Source: Pseudomonas migulae
Lineage (GTDB): Bacteria > Pseudomonadota > Gammaproteobacteria > Pseudomonadales > Pseudomonadaceae
Assembly: GCF_024169315.1 (NCBI RefSeq)
Contig: NZ_JALJWR010000001.1
Span: 207,501-271,500, forward strand
Length of the DNA: 64,000 nt
Reading direction: 5' to 3'
Shown here: positions 19,994 through 29,377 of the stretch, piece after piece
Position numbering within the stretch: position 1 is the first letter of the stretch
How the letters are laid out: every line of letters begins with the position of its first letter
Translations under genes and position numbers: made by a program
The notes under the pieces: model-generated
What the model was told of the DNA's origin: nothing
Databases searched by the model: none
Seen by the model: the letters and a program-made list of their open reading frames with translations, nothing else

Positions 19994-21325
19994 ATGCGAA
20001 AAATCGACATCAATGAGGTCATCGACCAAGCGTGCTTCAACGCCTTTCATTGGCGGGTACTGTTCTGGTGTGCGTTGATCATCATCTTCGACGGCTACGA
20101 TCTTGTGATCTACGGCGTTGTACTCCCGGCGATAATGAAAGACTGGGGACTGACGCCGCTGCAAGCCGGCGCGCTGGGCAGCTATGCGTTGTTCGGAGCT
20201 ATGTTGGGGGCCATCATTTTTGGCTCGCTTTCCGATCGTTTCGGACGCAAATGGATCATTGCCATCTGCGTGATTTTGTTCAGCGGGTTCACGCTGCTTA
20301 ATGGTCTTGCACGGGATACCACTGAGTTTGGTCTATGTCGTTTTCTGGCGGGGCTTGGAATCGGTGGCGTGATGCCCAATGTTGTCGCGTTGATGAGTGA
20401 ATACGCACCGAAGAAAATTCGCGGCACGCTGGTTGCAATCATGTTCAGCGGGTATTCCGTGGGCGGGATGCTTTCCTCCGGATTAGGCATGGTGTTGTTA
20501 CCGAATTTTGGCTGGCAGTCAGTGTTTTACGTGGCGGTTATCCCTTTGATCCTGTTACCGCTGATTATGCGCTATCTGCCGGAGTCGGTTGGTTTCATGA
20601 TTCGGCAAGGCCACGAAGCGAAAGCCAAAGAGGTCTTGCATCGGGTCGAACCCTCATTCGTATCTTTGCCGGGTGATGAATTTATAGTGCCTGTTCTGAA
20701 GGCACCAGGCGCTCCGGTTGTTCAGTTGTTCCGAGAGGGTCGGGCCATTGGCACGTTGATGTTGTGCCTGGTGTTCTTCTGCTGCCTGCTAATGATTTAT
20801 GCACTTAACTCGTGGTTGCCAAAACTGATGATCACCGCCGGTTATGGCCTCGGATCGAGTCTCAGCTTTTTGTTGCTAATGAACGTCGGAGCTATTTTTG
20901 GTGCTGTCGGTGGCGGGTGGATTGGCGATCGCCTAGGCCTGCGCAGGGTTCTGATCGTATTTTTTCTACTGGCCGCTGCATCAATCAGCCTGCTGGGCTT
21001 TAACAGCCCGACTGCGATTTTGTATGCGCTGATTTTTGTTGCGGGTGCCACCACTATTGGCACTCAAATCCTGGCTTACTCCTGCGTCGCGGAATTTTTT
21101 CCGATGGGCATTCGCACCACAGGATTGGGTTGGATTTCCGGAATCGGGCGCAGCGGAGCCATCAGTGGTCCGATTCTCGGTGGCGTGCTGGTTAGTATCC
21201 AGTTGCCCCTCCACTTAAACTTCATCGTATTCGCCATACCGGGCTGCGTGGCCGCGTTAGCTATGTGTTTCGTGCGTCACCGGAAAGTCAAACTCAAAGC
21301 GCAAGGTTCGACTCAACCGGTTTGA
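19994..21325 (+). CDS. MFS aromatic-acid:H+ symporter (AAHS family)
   Basis: 443 residues, 12 predicted helices. DGYDLVIYGVVLPAIMKDWGL is the AAHS signature whose Asp residues are needed for aromatic acid transport in PcaK/BenK; the loop GSLSDRFGRKW is standard MFS. The family imports benzoate, 4-hydroxybenzoate and similar acids with protons. The ATG is chosen over a TTG three codons earlier. A Pm-like promoter sits about 65 bp upstream, and the amidase follows after 149 bp, probably in one transcript ending at the terminator at 23000. Confidence 0.9.
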   Translation: MRKIDINEVIDQACFNAFHWRVLFWCALIIIFDGYDLVIYGVVLPAIMKDWGLTPLQAGALGSYALFGAMLGAIIFGSLSDRFGRKWIIAICVILFSGFTLLNGLARDTTEFGLCRFLAGLGIGGVMPNVVALMSEYAPKKIRGTLVAIMFSGYSVGGMLSSGLGMVLLPNFGWQSVFYVAVIPLILLPLIMRYLPESVGFMIRQGHEAKAKEVLHRVEPSFVSLPGDEFIVPVLKAPGAPVVQLFREGRAIGTLMLCLVFFCCLLMIYALNSWLPKLMITAGYGLGSSLSFLLLMNVGAIFGAVGGGWIGDRLGLRRVLIVFFLLAAASISLLGFNSPTAILYALIFVAGATTIGTQILAYSCVAEFFPMGIRTTGLGWISGIGRSGAISGPILGGVLVSIQLPLHLNFIVFAIPGCVAALAMCFVRHRKVKLKAQGSTQPV

Positions 21326-21474
21326 ATCCAATTAAGCGCTGCACATTAATAACATTGCTGTAACCGGTGACATCCCAACTCCATTTACTGACGCTTGTGC
21401 AATGTCGGGAGAAGTGTTGCCGATGGGTGGCCGGATCACTTATTCAAACTTCAATCAGAATGGAGTGCCAGTTG

Positions 21475-22923
21475 ATGACAACCCCGATGAACGATGAGGA
21501 TGTAATCGGCGCAGCAGAGCTTCCGGATCAAATCTGGCGCTGGGACGCAGCGGACATGGCTGCACACATCCGTCTAGGTACAATCTCCAGTCGCGACGCT
21601 GTTAAAAGTTGCTATGCGCGTATCGACACCATTAATCCTCATCTGAATGCCATCGTCTTTGCCGATCGACAGCGGGCTTTGCGGGACGCCGATTTGGCTG
21701 ACAGGCAAGTCCGCAATCACGAAAACCTGGGACCGTTACACGGTGTACCGGTCACCATCAAGTTGAATGTCGATGTCGAAGGCGAGGCCACAACCAATGG
21801 CGTACCTGCCTTCGCAGGACGAATCGCGACCGGTGACAGTACCGTTGTCAGCAATTTGCGAAAAGCCGGCGCGATTTGCGTGGGGCGCACCAACACGCCA
21901 CCGTTTTCTTTTCGCTGGTTTACTGAAAACCCTTTGCATGGGCGCACGCTCAACCCTTGGGATGAGACCGTGACCTCTGGGGGATCGAGTGGCGGGGCAG
22001 GGGTCTCGGTAGCAGCAGGCATGTGTCCGTTGGCGCATGGTACTGATATTGCCGGTTCCATTCGCTACCCGGCCTATGTCAATGGCCTGGCAGGTTTGCG
22101 CGCCACCCCAGGGCGGATTCCGGCATTTCATCCCACGACCGGCCTGCGCTACCTTGGATTGCAAACTATGTCAGCTCAAGGTCCGCTTGCACGGCGTATG
22201 CGGGATGTGCGCCTGGGGTTGGTCGCCATGGCCCGTGCTGATCGTCGCGATCCGATGTGGGTGCCAGCGCACATGGATTACCCAGATGATTGGACGGCAG
22301 TACGTGTTGCCTTGGTCGATGAACTTCCAGGCAGCACGATAGCGCCCGCGATTAAAACGGCTTTAAACAAGGCGGGCCAAATCCTGGAAGCAGCGGGATA
22401 TGTGGTTGAACGAGCCATGCCCCCAGGATTGACCGAAGGCGTTGAGATCTGGCAATCGATTGTCATGACTGAAGCGCGTATGGGGATGTTTGCCGGTGTG
22501 AAAGCGATAGGTGATGACGTCATCCTGCGCTCAGTTGAAAACATGCTGGCGGGCGCCCCACCCGTTGATCTTGAGGGCTATGCACTCGCCATCGCCCGTC
22601 GTGATCAACTACGTCGCCAGTGGAACGAATTCATGATCCGCTATCCACTTATTCTCATGCCCACCTCTTGTCGCTTGCCCATGAAGTGGGGTGAAGATCT
22701 AGGCTCGACAGAGGATATGAAGCGAGTGTTAGTGGACCAGAGCCCGCTTATTACTGTGGCGGCACTTTGTTTGCCCGGTCTGAATGTTCCAACAGGCGTG
22801 GTCGACGGTCTCCCGACCGGGGTTCAGTTGGTCGCTGACAGCTATCGAGAACAACGCCTATTGGTCGCGGGAAGCGTCATCGAGCGAGAGGTCGACATGC
22901 CCAACTTGCATGATCGCTTTTGA
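21475..22923 (+). CDS. Amidase (amidase signature family)
   Basis: 482 residues. The amidase-signature triad is readable: Lys in GVPVTIKLNVDVEG (about 103), cis-Ser and nucleophile Ser in TSGGSSGGAGVSVAAGM and HGTDIAGSIRYPA. The family hydrolyses amides to acid and ammonia; its place in a probable aromatic-acid regulon suggests an aryl amide substrate, which is inference. The start MTTPMNDEDV has GGAG 9 nt upstream; longer in-frame starts lack one. Confidence 0.9.
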   Translation: MTTPMNDEDVIGAAELPDQIWRWDAADMAAHIRLGTISSRDAVKSCYARIDTINPHLNAIVFADRQRALRDADLADRQVRNHENLGPLHGVPVTIKLNVDVEGEATTNGVPAFAGRIATGDSTVVSNLRKAGAICVGRTNTPPFSFRWFTENPLHGRTLNPWDETVTSGGSSGGAGVSVAAGMCPLAHGTDIAGSIRYPAYVNGLAGLRATPGRIPAFHPTTGLRYLGLQTMSAQGPLARRMRDVRLGLVAMARADRRDPMWVPAHMDYPDDWTAVRVALVDELPGSTIAPAIKTALNKAGQILEAAGYVVERAMPPGLTEGVEIWQSIVMTEARMGMFAGVKAIGDDVILRSVENMLAGAPPVDLEGYALAIARRDQLRRQWNEFMIRYPLILMPTSCRLPMKWGEDLGSTEDMKRVLVDQSPLITVAALCLPGLNVPTGVVDGLPTGVQLVADSYREQRLLVAGSVIEREVDMPNLHDRF

Positions 22924-22999
22924 CTGAGCAGTGTTTAGATTTTCTACTTGCCTCACGCAAGTAACCAACCGCTACCGTTCGCTCCCGTGAGGTAGTTTG

Positions 23000-23039
23000 G
23001 CGAGACCCTGTTGCCAATATTTCGGGTCTCGCTTTTTTT
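23000..23039 (+). terminator. Intrinsic terminator after the amidase
   Basis: Perfect 9-bp stem GCGAGACCC / GGGTCTCGC with a 15-nt loop followed by seven T residues. It lies 77 bp after the amidase stop and before the convergent MBL-fold gene. Confidence 0.9.
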
Positions 23040-23094
23040 GATCGCTTCAAAGATGCTCTTTGCGTTCGCATACCAAGGCGAGATTTTTCTGCCT

Positions 23095-24096
23095 CTACAG
23101 GCCGGCATACACCAGTTGGACAAAGTGATCCGGCTTGATCACGAAGTTGCCCCATTTTGCGTCAAAGGCAGCAGAAGGTTTCGCAGCGATAACCTCGTCC
23201 AGCGATTTACCTTGTAGTTTTAACCGCCTGACGTTATCGCGCACTGCCACCAACATATCGCGAAACTCTATGATTTGAGTCCGTGTTCCCAACGGACCAT
23301 GACCGGGAATCACGATCGTGTGATCAGTGCTGCGTTCAATGGCTTTGTTGGCCCATTTGATTGCAGCATCGACACTGCCGCCGTCCTGGTTGTCGATAAA
23401 CGGATAGCCTGCATTCCAGAACGTATCACCCATCGCCAGTACGTCGGCTTTTTCAAAGTAGATCATCAGGTCACCGTCAGTGTGCCCGGGACCAAAGTGC
23501 TCGACTATGATTTTGCTTCCCTCGAAGGTAAAGGTCTTTTCATTTTTCACTAGAACGGTCGGTCGTGCCCCTGCGGGGACAGGCTGGAATGTCCAGTTCC
23601 AATCATCGACGTGCGTGGTGTGGGACAGATGTTTCAGTGTATTGGCTTGCGCCACAATGGTCGCGCCTGCCGCGTGCATCCAGGCATTGCCGTCAGTGTG
23701 GTCCCAGTGCCAGTGGGTGTTGACCACATATTTCACCGGCGCCGGGCTGATTGCCAACAGCGCCGCTTTGACTTTTTCCCGGGATTTACTGATTCCCGCA
23801 TCGACCAGAAACGTACCCTCCTTACCGGACAACACCACGATATTGGCACCGGAACCTTCAAGAACACTGATGTTGTCTCGAAGCGAGTGCGTGATGATGT
23901 CGTTGTCGGCACGGTGCAAATAATGATTTCCGGCACCGGTGTGGAAATAGTCATTTTGAACGGGTTTGTCGCCTGCTGCGAAAGTCATGTCAGCGCCAAA
24001 CAGTGAGGCTGTGGCTATTGTCGCTGTGAGAATAAAGTCAGCAGAAAGCGTCGCGGCACGCTTGCTCAAGTGTCTGCGTTTTTTAACGGGGTTCAT
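23095..24096 (-). CDS. Exported metallo-beta-lactamase-fold hydrolase
   Basis: 333 residues with an N-terminal signal (ATIATASLFGADMTFAAGD). The zinc motif is HWHWDHTDG at about 128-136, with later ligands in HFGPGHTDGD, GDTFWN and IPGHGPLG, so both metal sites look complete. The substrate is not evident; it could be a lactone, ester or thioester. It is the last gene of a minus-strand set with the HD protein (44-bp gap) and the nitroreductase. Confidence 0.85.
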   Translation of the reverse strand: MNPVKKRRHLSKRAATLSADFILTATIATASLFGADMTFAAGDKPVQNDYFHTGAGNHYLHRADNDIITHSLRDNISVLEGSGANIVVLSGKEGTFLVDAGISKSREKVKAALLAISPAPVKYVVNTHWHWDHTDGNAWMHAAGATIVAQANTLKHLSHTTHVDDWNWTFQPVPAGARPTVLVKNEKTFTFEGSKIIVEHFGPGHTDGDLMIYFEKADVLAMGDTFWNAGYPFIDNQDGGSVDAAIKWANKAIERSTDHTIVIPGHGPLGTRTQIIEFRDMLVAVRDNVRRLKLQGKSLDEVIAAKPSAAFDAKWGNFVIKPDHFVQLVYAGL

Positions 24097-24140
24097 TTTG
24101 CTTGCTCTTTTACTGAGTGGACGTGCAGTGGTTTACCGCG

Positions 24141-24788
24141 TTAACAAAGCTCCCAATGCGAGCACAAAATGATGCTGCACAGATTTGTTCGCTTGAAACC
24201 TGGATCCTTGAAGGCAAGGAAGTCATCGTTGAAGGTGCCGAATGTGCTGTCAGGCCGATGTTTCATGCCGTGATAAAACTCGTCGATCATCTTGTGAGCA
24301 AAACCGGATTCGCGGGGATAGGCGGCGATCACCGCGCTACGTTGTTCGTCGGTGAACTGTTCAAAGCCACGTCCCGCCACGTCCATTCCCGCGCCGGCCT
24401 GCAGCAGGGCAATTTCTGAATGCATATGCTCTGGAATGCCCGGCGTTGTATGCAGTGCGATCGCGTTCCAGACCTTTTCTATATCGGCCCCGCCAATGCC
24501 ATGGCTGCACAGGAAATCGCGCGCGGCATTTGCGCCGTCCACCTCAAAGCGAAGTTGACTGTTTTGGTATATCGACGTCAGCCCGATATCGTGAAACATC
24601 GATGCGGCGTAGAGCAGTTCAGGGTCAAATATCAGGCCTTTACGATTACCGATCAGCGCGCCCCAAAAGTAAACGCGTGTGGAGTGGGAAAACAGCAATT
24701 CACTCTCAGTGTCGCGGATCAGTTGCGTCACCTCGCGTGCTAATGAACTGTCAGGGATTTTTACGTCGAAAGTATCGTTGGGTGCCAT
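24141..24788 (-). CDS. HD-domain hydrolase, cyanamide-hydratase-like
   Basis: 215 residues. The HD motif order is visible: His in FSHSTRVYFWGALIG, His-Asp in AASMFHDIGLT, His in AIALHTTPGIPEHMHSEIALLQAGAGMDVAG. The arrangement (LLYAASMFHDIGLT) resembles cyanamide-hydratase-like HD proteins, which hydrate C-N triple bonds, and uncharacterised phosphohydrolases. The C-terminal tail (NLCSIILCSHWELC) is unusually Cys-rich and may be a local change. The ribosome site GGAGAG is clear. Confidence 0.72.
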   Translation of the reverse strand: MAPNDTFDVKIPDSSLAREVTQLIRDTESELLFSHSTRVYFWGALIGNRKGLIFDPELLYAASMFHDIGLTSIYQNSQLRFEVDGANAARDFLCSHGIGGADIEKVWNAIALHTTPGIPEHMHSEIALLQAGAGMDVAGRGFEQFTDEQRSAVIAAYPRESGFAHKMIDEFYHGMKHRPDSTFGTFNDDFLAFKDPGFKRTNLCSIILCSHWELC

Positions 24789-24817
24789 GGTTCTTTATCT
24801 CTCCAGTAAGCCAAAGT

Positions 24818-25525
24818 TCAGAAACCGTGAAGCGAGGCGAATTCGTCAATGGACGCTTTCGGCATGTGCGGACGCCGTTTGGCCCAGTCCGGATCACCGA
24901 ACCCCATGGCCATGCTGCACACCACTAACTCTTCAGAAGCGAGTGGCAGATGCGCACGAAAAACGGTGTGGTAGCGGGAGAGGAATTCTTGAGTGCAAGT
25001 GTCGAGCCCACGCGCTTTTGCTGCGAGCATGACGTTCTGGATAAACATGCCCAGATCCAGCCAGCTACCTTTCTCAAGGCGCCGGTCGATGGTAAAAACC
25101 AGGCCGATTGGCGCGTCGAAGAAACGGCAATTTCGCTCGGTCTGTTCCGCTCGAGCGGGCAGGTCCTCGTGTGCGATACCCAGAGAGCCATAGAAGACCG
25201 ATCCGAACTCGCGCCGGCGTGAAGCGAATGGCTCGGGCAACGGATCAGGAAGGTAGCTGTATTCGGATGAGTGCAGACCAGGCGCTGTTTTGTGTGCGGC
25301 AGTGATGGCGTCTGTCAGCGCCGTTTTGGCTGCCCCCACCGTCACGTAGACGCGCCAGGGTTGCACGTTCGCTCCGGTGCCCGCATGGCGCGCGGCATGC
25401 AGAATACCTGTGATGGCTTCAAGATCGACAGCGCGATTAAGATAGAACCGATTGGCAAATCGACTCATCATGATGCGCTCGACGTCAGTAAATGCTTGTG
25501 TCGATTTAGCTTGGGTACTAGGCAT
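24818..25525 (-). CDS. Nitroreductase-family flavoprotein
   Basis: 235 residues. The FMN-binding start RFANRFYLNRAVDLEAITGILHAARHAGTGANVQPWRVYVTVG and the later SWLDLGMFIQNVMLAAKARGLDTCTQ and ELVVCSMAMGFGDP are diagnostic of the nitroreductase fold. Members reduce nitroaromatics, quinones or flavins with NAD(P)H. It heads a probable operon with the HD and MBL-fold genes (29-bp and 44-bp gaps). A LysR-type palindrome lies 69-85 bp upstream, and a LysR gene sits just beyond. The ATG is chosen over a GTG two codons upstream. Confidence 0.88.
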   Translation of the reverse strand: MPSTQAKSTQAFTDVERIMMSRFANRFYLNRAVDLEAITGILHAARHAGTGANVQPWRVYVTVGAAKTALTDAITAAHKTAPGLHSSEYSYLPDPLPEPFASRRREFGSVFYGSLGIAHEDLPARAEQTERNCRFFDAPIGLVFTIDRRLEKGSWLDLGMFIQNVMLAAKARGLDTCTQEFLSRYHTVFRAHLPLASEELVVCSMAMGFGDPDWAKRRPHMPKASIDEFASLHGF

Positions 25526-25593
25526 GGTCACCGTCCAATCAGCGGGTGTATTCGGGTACCCTACGCCGCTGATTTACGGTTAATGAAGTGCAA

Positions 25594-25610
25594 TTTTCAT
25601 AAGATGAAAA
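25594..25610 (-). promoter_or_regulatory. Candidate LysR operator upstream of the nitroreductase operon
   Basis: TTTTCAT-AAG-ATGAAAA is a perfect dyad with 7-bp arms and contains the T-N11-A form expected of LysR sites. It lies between the LysR stop (25654) and the nitroreductase start (25525), in the promoter region of the operon. Confidence 0.55.
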
Positions 25611-25653
25611 TGCATGCGGTGCACGGGAGCGAACATTGCATTTCGGTGATGAA

Positions 25654-26622
25654 TTACGAATCCAGATCACCGACAAGCTGTGCCGCGTTTTTAAGCATGA
25701 TGCGCAGCCATTTGTGCCCGGGATCATGCGTATGGCGTTCATGCCACACCATCTGCACAGCCCGCGGGGGAGAGTTCCAGGGCAATTCCGAAAGGTAGGC
25801 TGATCCGGATTGGTGGAATAACTTTGCCAGGGTGGCTGGCACGATCGCCGCGATTTCAGAGCCAGCTAGCAGGCTCGGCACTGCCAGAAAATGAGGTTGC
25901 ACGATCTTGAGTTCCGGGTGTTTGCCGATCGAGTTGAAGGCAGCCGTCAACGCCTTACGGTCGAACATTTCAGTGCGCCGCGTCAGCCCGCGCTCCGAGA
26001 GCAGACCATCTTCCGAACCGCTCGTAGAAACAACCAGCAGCGGTAGATTCGATAGATCATCCAACCCGATCTCGCTGCCGGCGAGCGGATGATTGATATC
26101 GACCACCATCATGTCCCGTTCTTCGAACAGCACTTGTTCGCGTAACCGATGGGGAATGCTGGAGAAAGAACCCAACGCAATGTCCACGCGGCCGACATCG
26201 ATCTGCGCAGTCAAATCGATCCTGCTGGCGGGCAATACGGTGAAACTCGCGTAAGGCGCGATAGTTGAAATCGTCCGCAAAAAGGTCGGCAGTATCACCG
26301 CGGTCATATGGTCGGTCGCGGCGATACAGAACTGGCGATCGGTATGACGTGCATCAAACTCTCTGGGACCGACCGCACGTTCGATCGCTACCAGGGCATC
26401 TCGCACCAGCGGTGCCATTTCGAGTGCCCGAACGGTTGGCTCCATCCCGTTCGTCGTGCGCACGAACAACTCATCGTTGAGCAACGCCCGTAGTCGAGAG
26501 AGTGCATGACTGACCGCAGACGGGCTGAGACTGACGACTTCACTCGCCCGCAGGACATTTTTTTCCCGAATGATTGCGTCGAACACCCGTAGCAAATTCA
26601 AGTCCAGATTTCGCATTTCCAA
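25654..26622 (-). CDS. LysR-family regulator (NodD/NahR-like)
   Basis: 322 residues. The N-terminal HTH (LDLNLLRVFDAIIREKNVLRASEVVSLSPSAVSHALSRLRALLNDELFVRTTNGMEPT) is of the NodD/NahR type, a group that often senses aromatic compounds. It lies immediately upstream of and in the same direction as the nitroreductase operon, its likely target. The start could also be two codons later. Confidence 0.87.
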   Translation of the reverse strand: MEMRNLDLNLLRVFDAIIREKNVLRASEVVSLSPSAVSHALSRLRALLNDELFVRTTNGMEPTVRALEMAPLVRDALVAIERAVGPREFDARHTDRQFCIAATDHMTAVILPTFLRTISTIAPYASFTVLPASRIDLTAQIDVGRVDIALGSFSSIPHRLREQVLFEERDMMVVDINHPLAGSEIGLDDLSNLPLLVVSTSGSEDGLLSERGLTRRTEMFDRKALTAAFNSIGKHPELKIVQPHFLAVPSLLAGSEIAAIVPATLAKLFHQSGSAYLSELPWNSPPRAVQMVWHERHTHDPGHKWLRIMLKNAAQLVGDLDS

Positions 26623-26785
26623 TTCACCACGTTTGCCTGCCTACCTGCCTTCCATCCTGCCGTAGCTGGGCATTTCGTTGGTACCAGCCCGATAAAAATT
26701 CTAGTCCGTTTCTCCGTCGCGCAAGCGCCACAAGCGGATTTACGTCGAGGGTGTGGGACGTAATCACCGCCAATGGCGTCAAGGT

Positions 26786-27205
26786 TTATGGCTTTGATTC
26801 GGTGGGTTGCACCAGTGTTTCCTTATCATTGGAGAGCAACCAGGCGACAAGGGAGGCGGGCTGGGATGTGCTTGGATTGCGCGTTACCCGATGCAACTGA
26901 CCTGGCTCCTCATACCATGCTTGTCCCGCTTTGTAGAGCTGCGGCGGCTGGCCGTCGAGCGCCGACTCAATTTCACCGCTCAGCACAACGACAAACACAT
27001 GCCCTGGATGTCGATGGGGAGTGGAAGTAGCACCGGGCGCGAAATCGACACGAACGGCAGTGGCCTTCGCAAAAGCCTGTGGAGGCAACGCAGCTTGAGC
27101 GATCGGAGTAACGATTTCATCTCCGGCGCCACCGCCATGAGCCAGGGCAACTGTACTGAGCATGCCTATCAACACTGCATCGATTAGCTTTACTAGCAAG
27201 TTCAT
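26786..27205 (-). CDS. Exported cupin-domain protein
   Basis: 139 residues with a signal peptide (TVALA-HGGG). A single cupin carries the metal-binding pattern STPHRHPGHVFVVVLSGEIE and later EEPGQLHRVTRNPS. Small periplasmic cupins of this kind are often found with AhpD-like proteins; function unknown. It follows the AhpD-like gene by 5 bp, so the two are almost certainly co-transcribed. Confidence 0.82.
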   Translation of the reverse strand: MNLLVKLIDAVLIGMLSTVALAHGGGAGDEIVTPIAQAALPPQAFAKATAVRVDFAPGATSTPHRHPGHVFVVVLSGEIESALDGQPPQLYKAGQAWYEEPGQLHRVTRNPSTSQPASLVAWLLSNDKETLVQPTESKP

Positions 27206-27210
27206 GATGT

Positions 27211-27651
27211 TTATTCCGGCTGCATTGCGAAGCCAACGCCAAAGCGATTCCAGGCGTTGATCGTGGCAATCACAAAGGTCAATTCCGCCAGCTCCTGGGC
27301 GTTGAAGGCGGCGGCGACTTCTTCGTAGATGTCATCTGGTGCATGGGTCGTTGCGACCAGCGTCAGCGTCTCGGTCCATAACAGGGCGGCGCGTTCCTGC
27401 TGATTGAAAAAAGGTGTTTCCTTCCAGGTACCCAAAGCTGCCAGGCGACGTAATGTTTCACCTTGGTTAGCGGCATCGGTGGTATGCATATCAACGCAGT
27501 AGGCGCAGCCGTTGATTTGGGATGCCCGGATCCGTACCAACTCCCGCAAAGCGAGTGGAAGCACCGATTCCGAAATGGCTTTTTCCAGCCCCATCATGGC
27601 CTTCATCGCCTGAGGAGCAACTGCGTAATAGTTAAGGCGTTTTGAAGTCAT
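27211..27651 (-). CDS. AhpD-like carboxymuconolactone-decarboxylase-family protein
   Basis: 146 residues. The CxxC redox motif CAYCVDMHTTDA (about 51) with its trailing His is typical of AhpD-type alkylhydroperoxidases; LVRIRASQINGCAYC and LTFVIATINAWNRFGVGF match the family. The likely role is peroxide detoxification. The start MTSKRLNYY has GGAG upstream. It is divergent from the LysR gene at 27763, its probable regulator. Confidence 0.9.
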   Translation of the reverse strand: MTSKRLNYYAVAPQAMKAMMGLEKAISESVLPLALRELVRIRASQINGCAYCVDMHTTDAANQGETLRRLAALGTWKETPFFNQQERAALLWTETLTLVATTHAPDDIYEEVAAAFNAQELAELTFVIATINAWNRFGVGFAMQPE

Positions 27652-27762
27652 TTCTTTATCTCCAGTCAACCGAAGGTTTCGGCCCTGAAGCAACTGTATT
27701 GGCTGAAACTAACGAGATAAACTGGGGGAAATCGACTTCGTTGTGCGAGAACTCGGATAATC

Positions 27763-28683
27763 ATGGCTTTTGATCGATTGGAGGCGATGCGTGCGTTTTG
27801 CCGAATCGTCGAAACTGGAAGTTTTACGCGCGCGGCGCACGCGTTGAACGTGGCGAAAACGACTATATCCGGCCAGATACAGGGCCTTGAGTCGCTGTTG
27901 TCGGTAAAGCTGTTGCACAGGACCACTCGAAGGGTAACTCCCACCACAGATGGTGCCGCTTACTATCAGCGTGCCCGCGCCGTGCTCGATGATATCGACG
28001 AACTGGAAGTGTCCATTTCGCAGAGTCGAACTGAGGCGCGCGGGAGGGTGCGAGTGGAGATGCCTTCTCCAGTCGGGACATGCCTCATCATTCCATCCCT
28101 GCCTGACTTTTCGAAGTTGCATCCGAATATTCAACTGGACATCGGTTGTAGTGAACGCGTGGTCGATCTCGTGCAGGAGGGCATTGATTGTGCATTTCGA
28201 GGCGGGCCGATCACGGATGACGGACTGGTGTGCCGGCCGGTGGGGCAGATGCGCTTCTGCTTGTGTGCATCATCCACGTACCTCAGGAATACTCCCCCAA
28301 TATTGAGGCCTGAGGATTTAATGCATCACCGGTACCTTGGTTTCACATTTCCAGGTTCGGGCAAACAGCTGACCCCAGTGCTGCGGAACGGGGATAGAAC
28401 GTTCGCGATTGATCAACTTCCGGCAATGCGTTTTAACCATGGGGACGCTTATATGACGGCCGGGTTGTCAGGACTTGGATTTATTTCCGTGCCTCTGGCA
28501 CAAGCAAACCCGCACCTTCAGTCGGGACAGTTGATACCGGTTCTACCTGACTGGATCTTAGGCGGCATGCCCATCAGTCTCGTCTATCCCTACTCGCGGC
28601 ATTTATCAGCCAGGGTGAGGGTCTTTGCAGACTGGGCAGCAGCGCTGATGGCAAACGATCCTCATTGGAAGATAGACGCATGA
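27763..28683 (+). CDS. LysR-family regulator of the AhpD-cupin pair
   Basis: 306 residues: HTH DRLEAMRAFCRIVETGSFTRAAHALNVAKTTISGQIQGLESLLSVKLLHRTTRRVTPT and a CrgA-type LysR effector domain (VDLVQEGIDCAFRGGPI). It is transcribed away from the AhpD-like gene across a 111-bp gap, the usual arrangement for a LysR regulator and its target. A second regulator with the same KTTvTq-like helix lies at 46324. Confidence 0.9.
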   Translation: MAFDRLEAMRAFCRIVETGSFTRAAHALNVAKTTISGQIQGLESLLSVKLLHRTTRRVTPTTDGAAYYQRARAVLDDIDELEVSISQSRTEARGRVRVEMPSPVGTCLIIPSLPDFSKLHPNIQLDIGCSERVVDLVQEGIDCAFRGGPITDDGLVCRPVGQMRFCLCASSTYLRNTPPILRPEDLMHHRYLGFTFPGSGKQLTPVLRNGDRTFAIDQLPAMRFNHGDAYMTAGLSGLGFISVPLAQANPHLQSGQLIPVLPDWILGGMPISLVYPYSRHLSARVRVFADWAAALMANDPHWKIDA

Positions 28684-29377
28684 CCGCCCAGTAATTCGAT
28701 GCAGCTCCAATTTGGCGCAAGCATCGAGCAGATGAACTTGCGCGGTAACTTGTCTCTGACAGGTCTGGGGTGTGCGCTGGATACAGCGACGCTGCATCCA
28801 GCGATCCAATGTGTTTTTTAGCTGACAGCGAGCCATATTCATCGATCATTTTGGCGCAGAGGTTTCCGAGAGTGACCGGGCGACTTCGCTGTAGCCGTTA
28901 CACCATCATCCTGAAACCAAGCTCGCCGAACGACCGCTATGGGTCGATAGCTGCCCATCTAGAAAGGAAGTAATCGGCCCAAACCGGAAGCTTTAACCCG
29001 CGAATTCATGCCGATGATGGATTGGACCAACTATCCACCACACCCTAATAAATAAAGGCCAATAAGGGCCACACGAAAACCACGTACCAACTTCGTACCA
29101 ACCATTATGCAACTGCCATTCAGTCTCCCTTCACTCGCACCCTTCTGTAGCCAATTTTAAGCATCCATTTTTCGCTCCAATCTGAGCACTGTCGATACTG
29201 TCAAAAGGTCCTAGTGCGTCGACACCGGTCTCTATCAAATCCCGCTTGCTGTATGAGGTTTGCAGGCTCCTACGCTTGGCTTTTCATGGAGGAATTGTGA
29301 TGCCCAATGTCGATCTCCCGAAAGGGATGGCATAATGCCGCCACCCTTCACTCTAGTAGTCGTTAGGAAGTAGAACC
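28684..29377. other. Long intergenic region without a supported gene
   Basis: 694 bases with no convincing coding frame. It contains repeat copy 2 (28970-28995) and a short tandem near 29089-29102, where GTACCAAC is repeated with CTTC between. The stretch looks like decayed sequence or an old junction, but no integrase or tRNA marks one. Confidence 0.5.
28970..28995. repeat. Dispersed intergenic repeat, copy 2 (diverged)
   Basis: GTAATCGGCCCAAACCGGAAG and the next bases align with copies at 15062 and 30207 with several differences. It is preceded by CGCTATGGGTCGATAGCTGCC-like sequence, also of a type I associate with Pseudomonas intergenic repeats. Confidence 0.4.
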
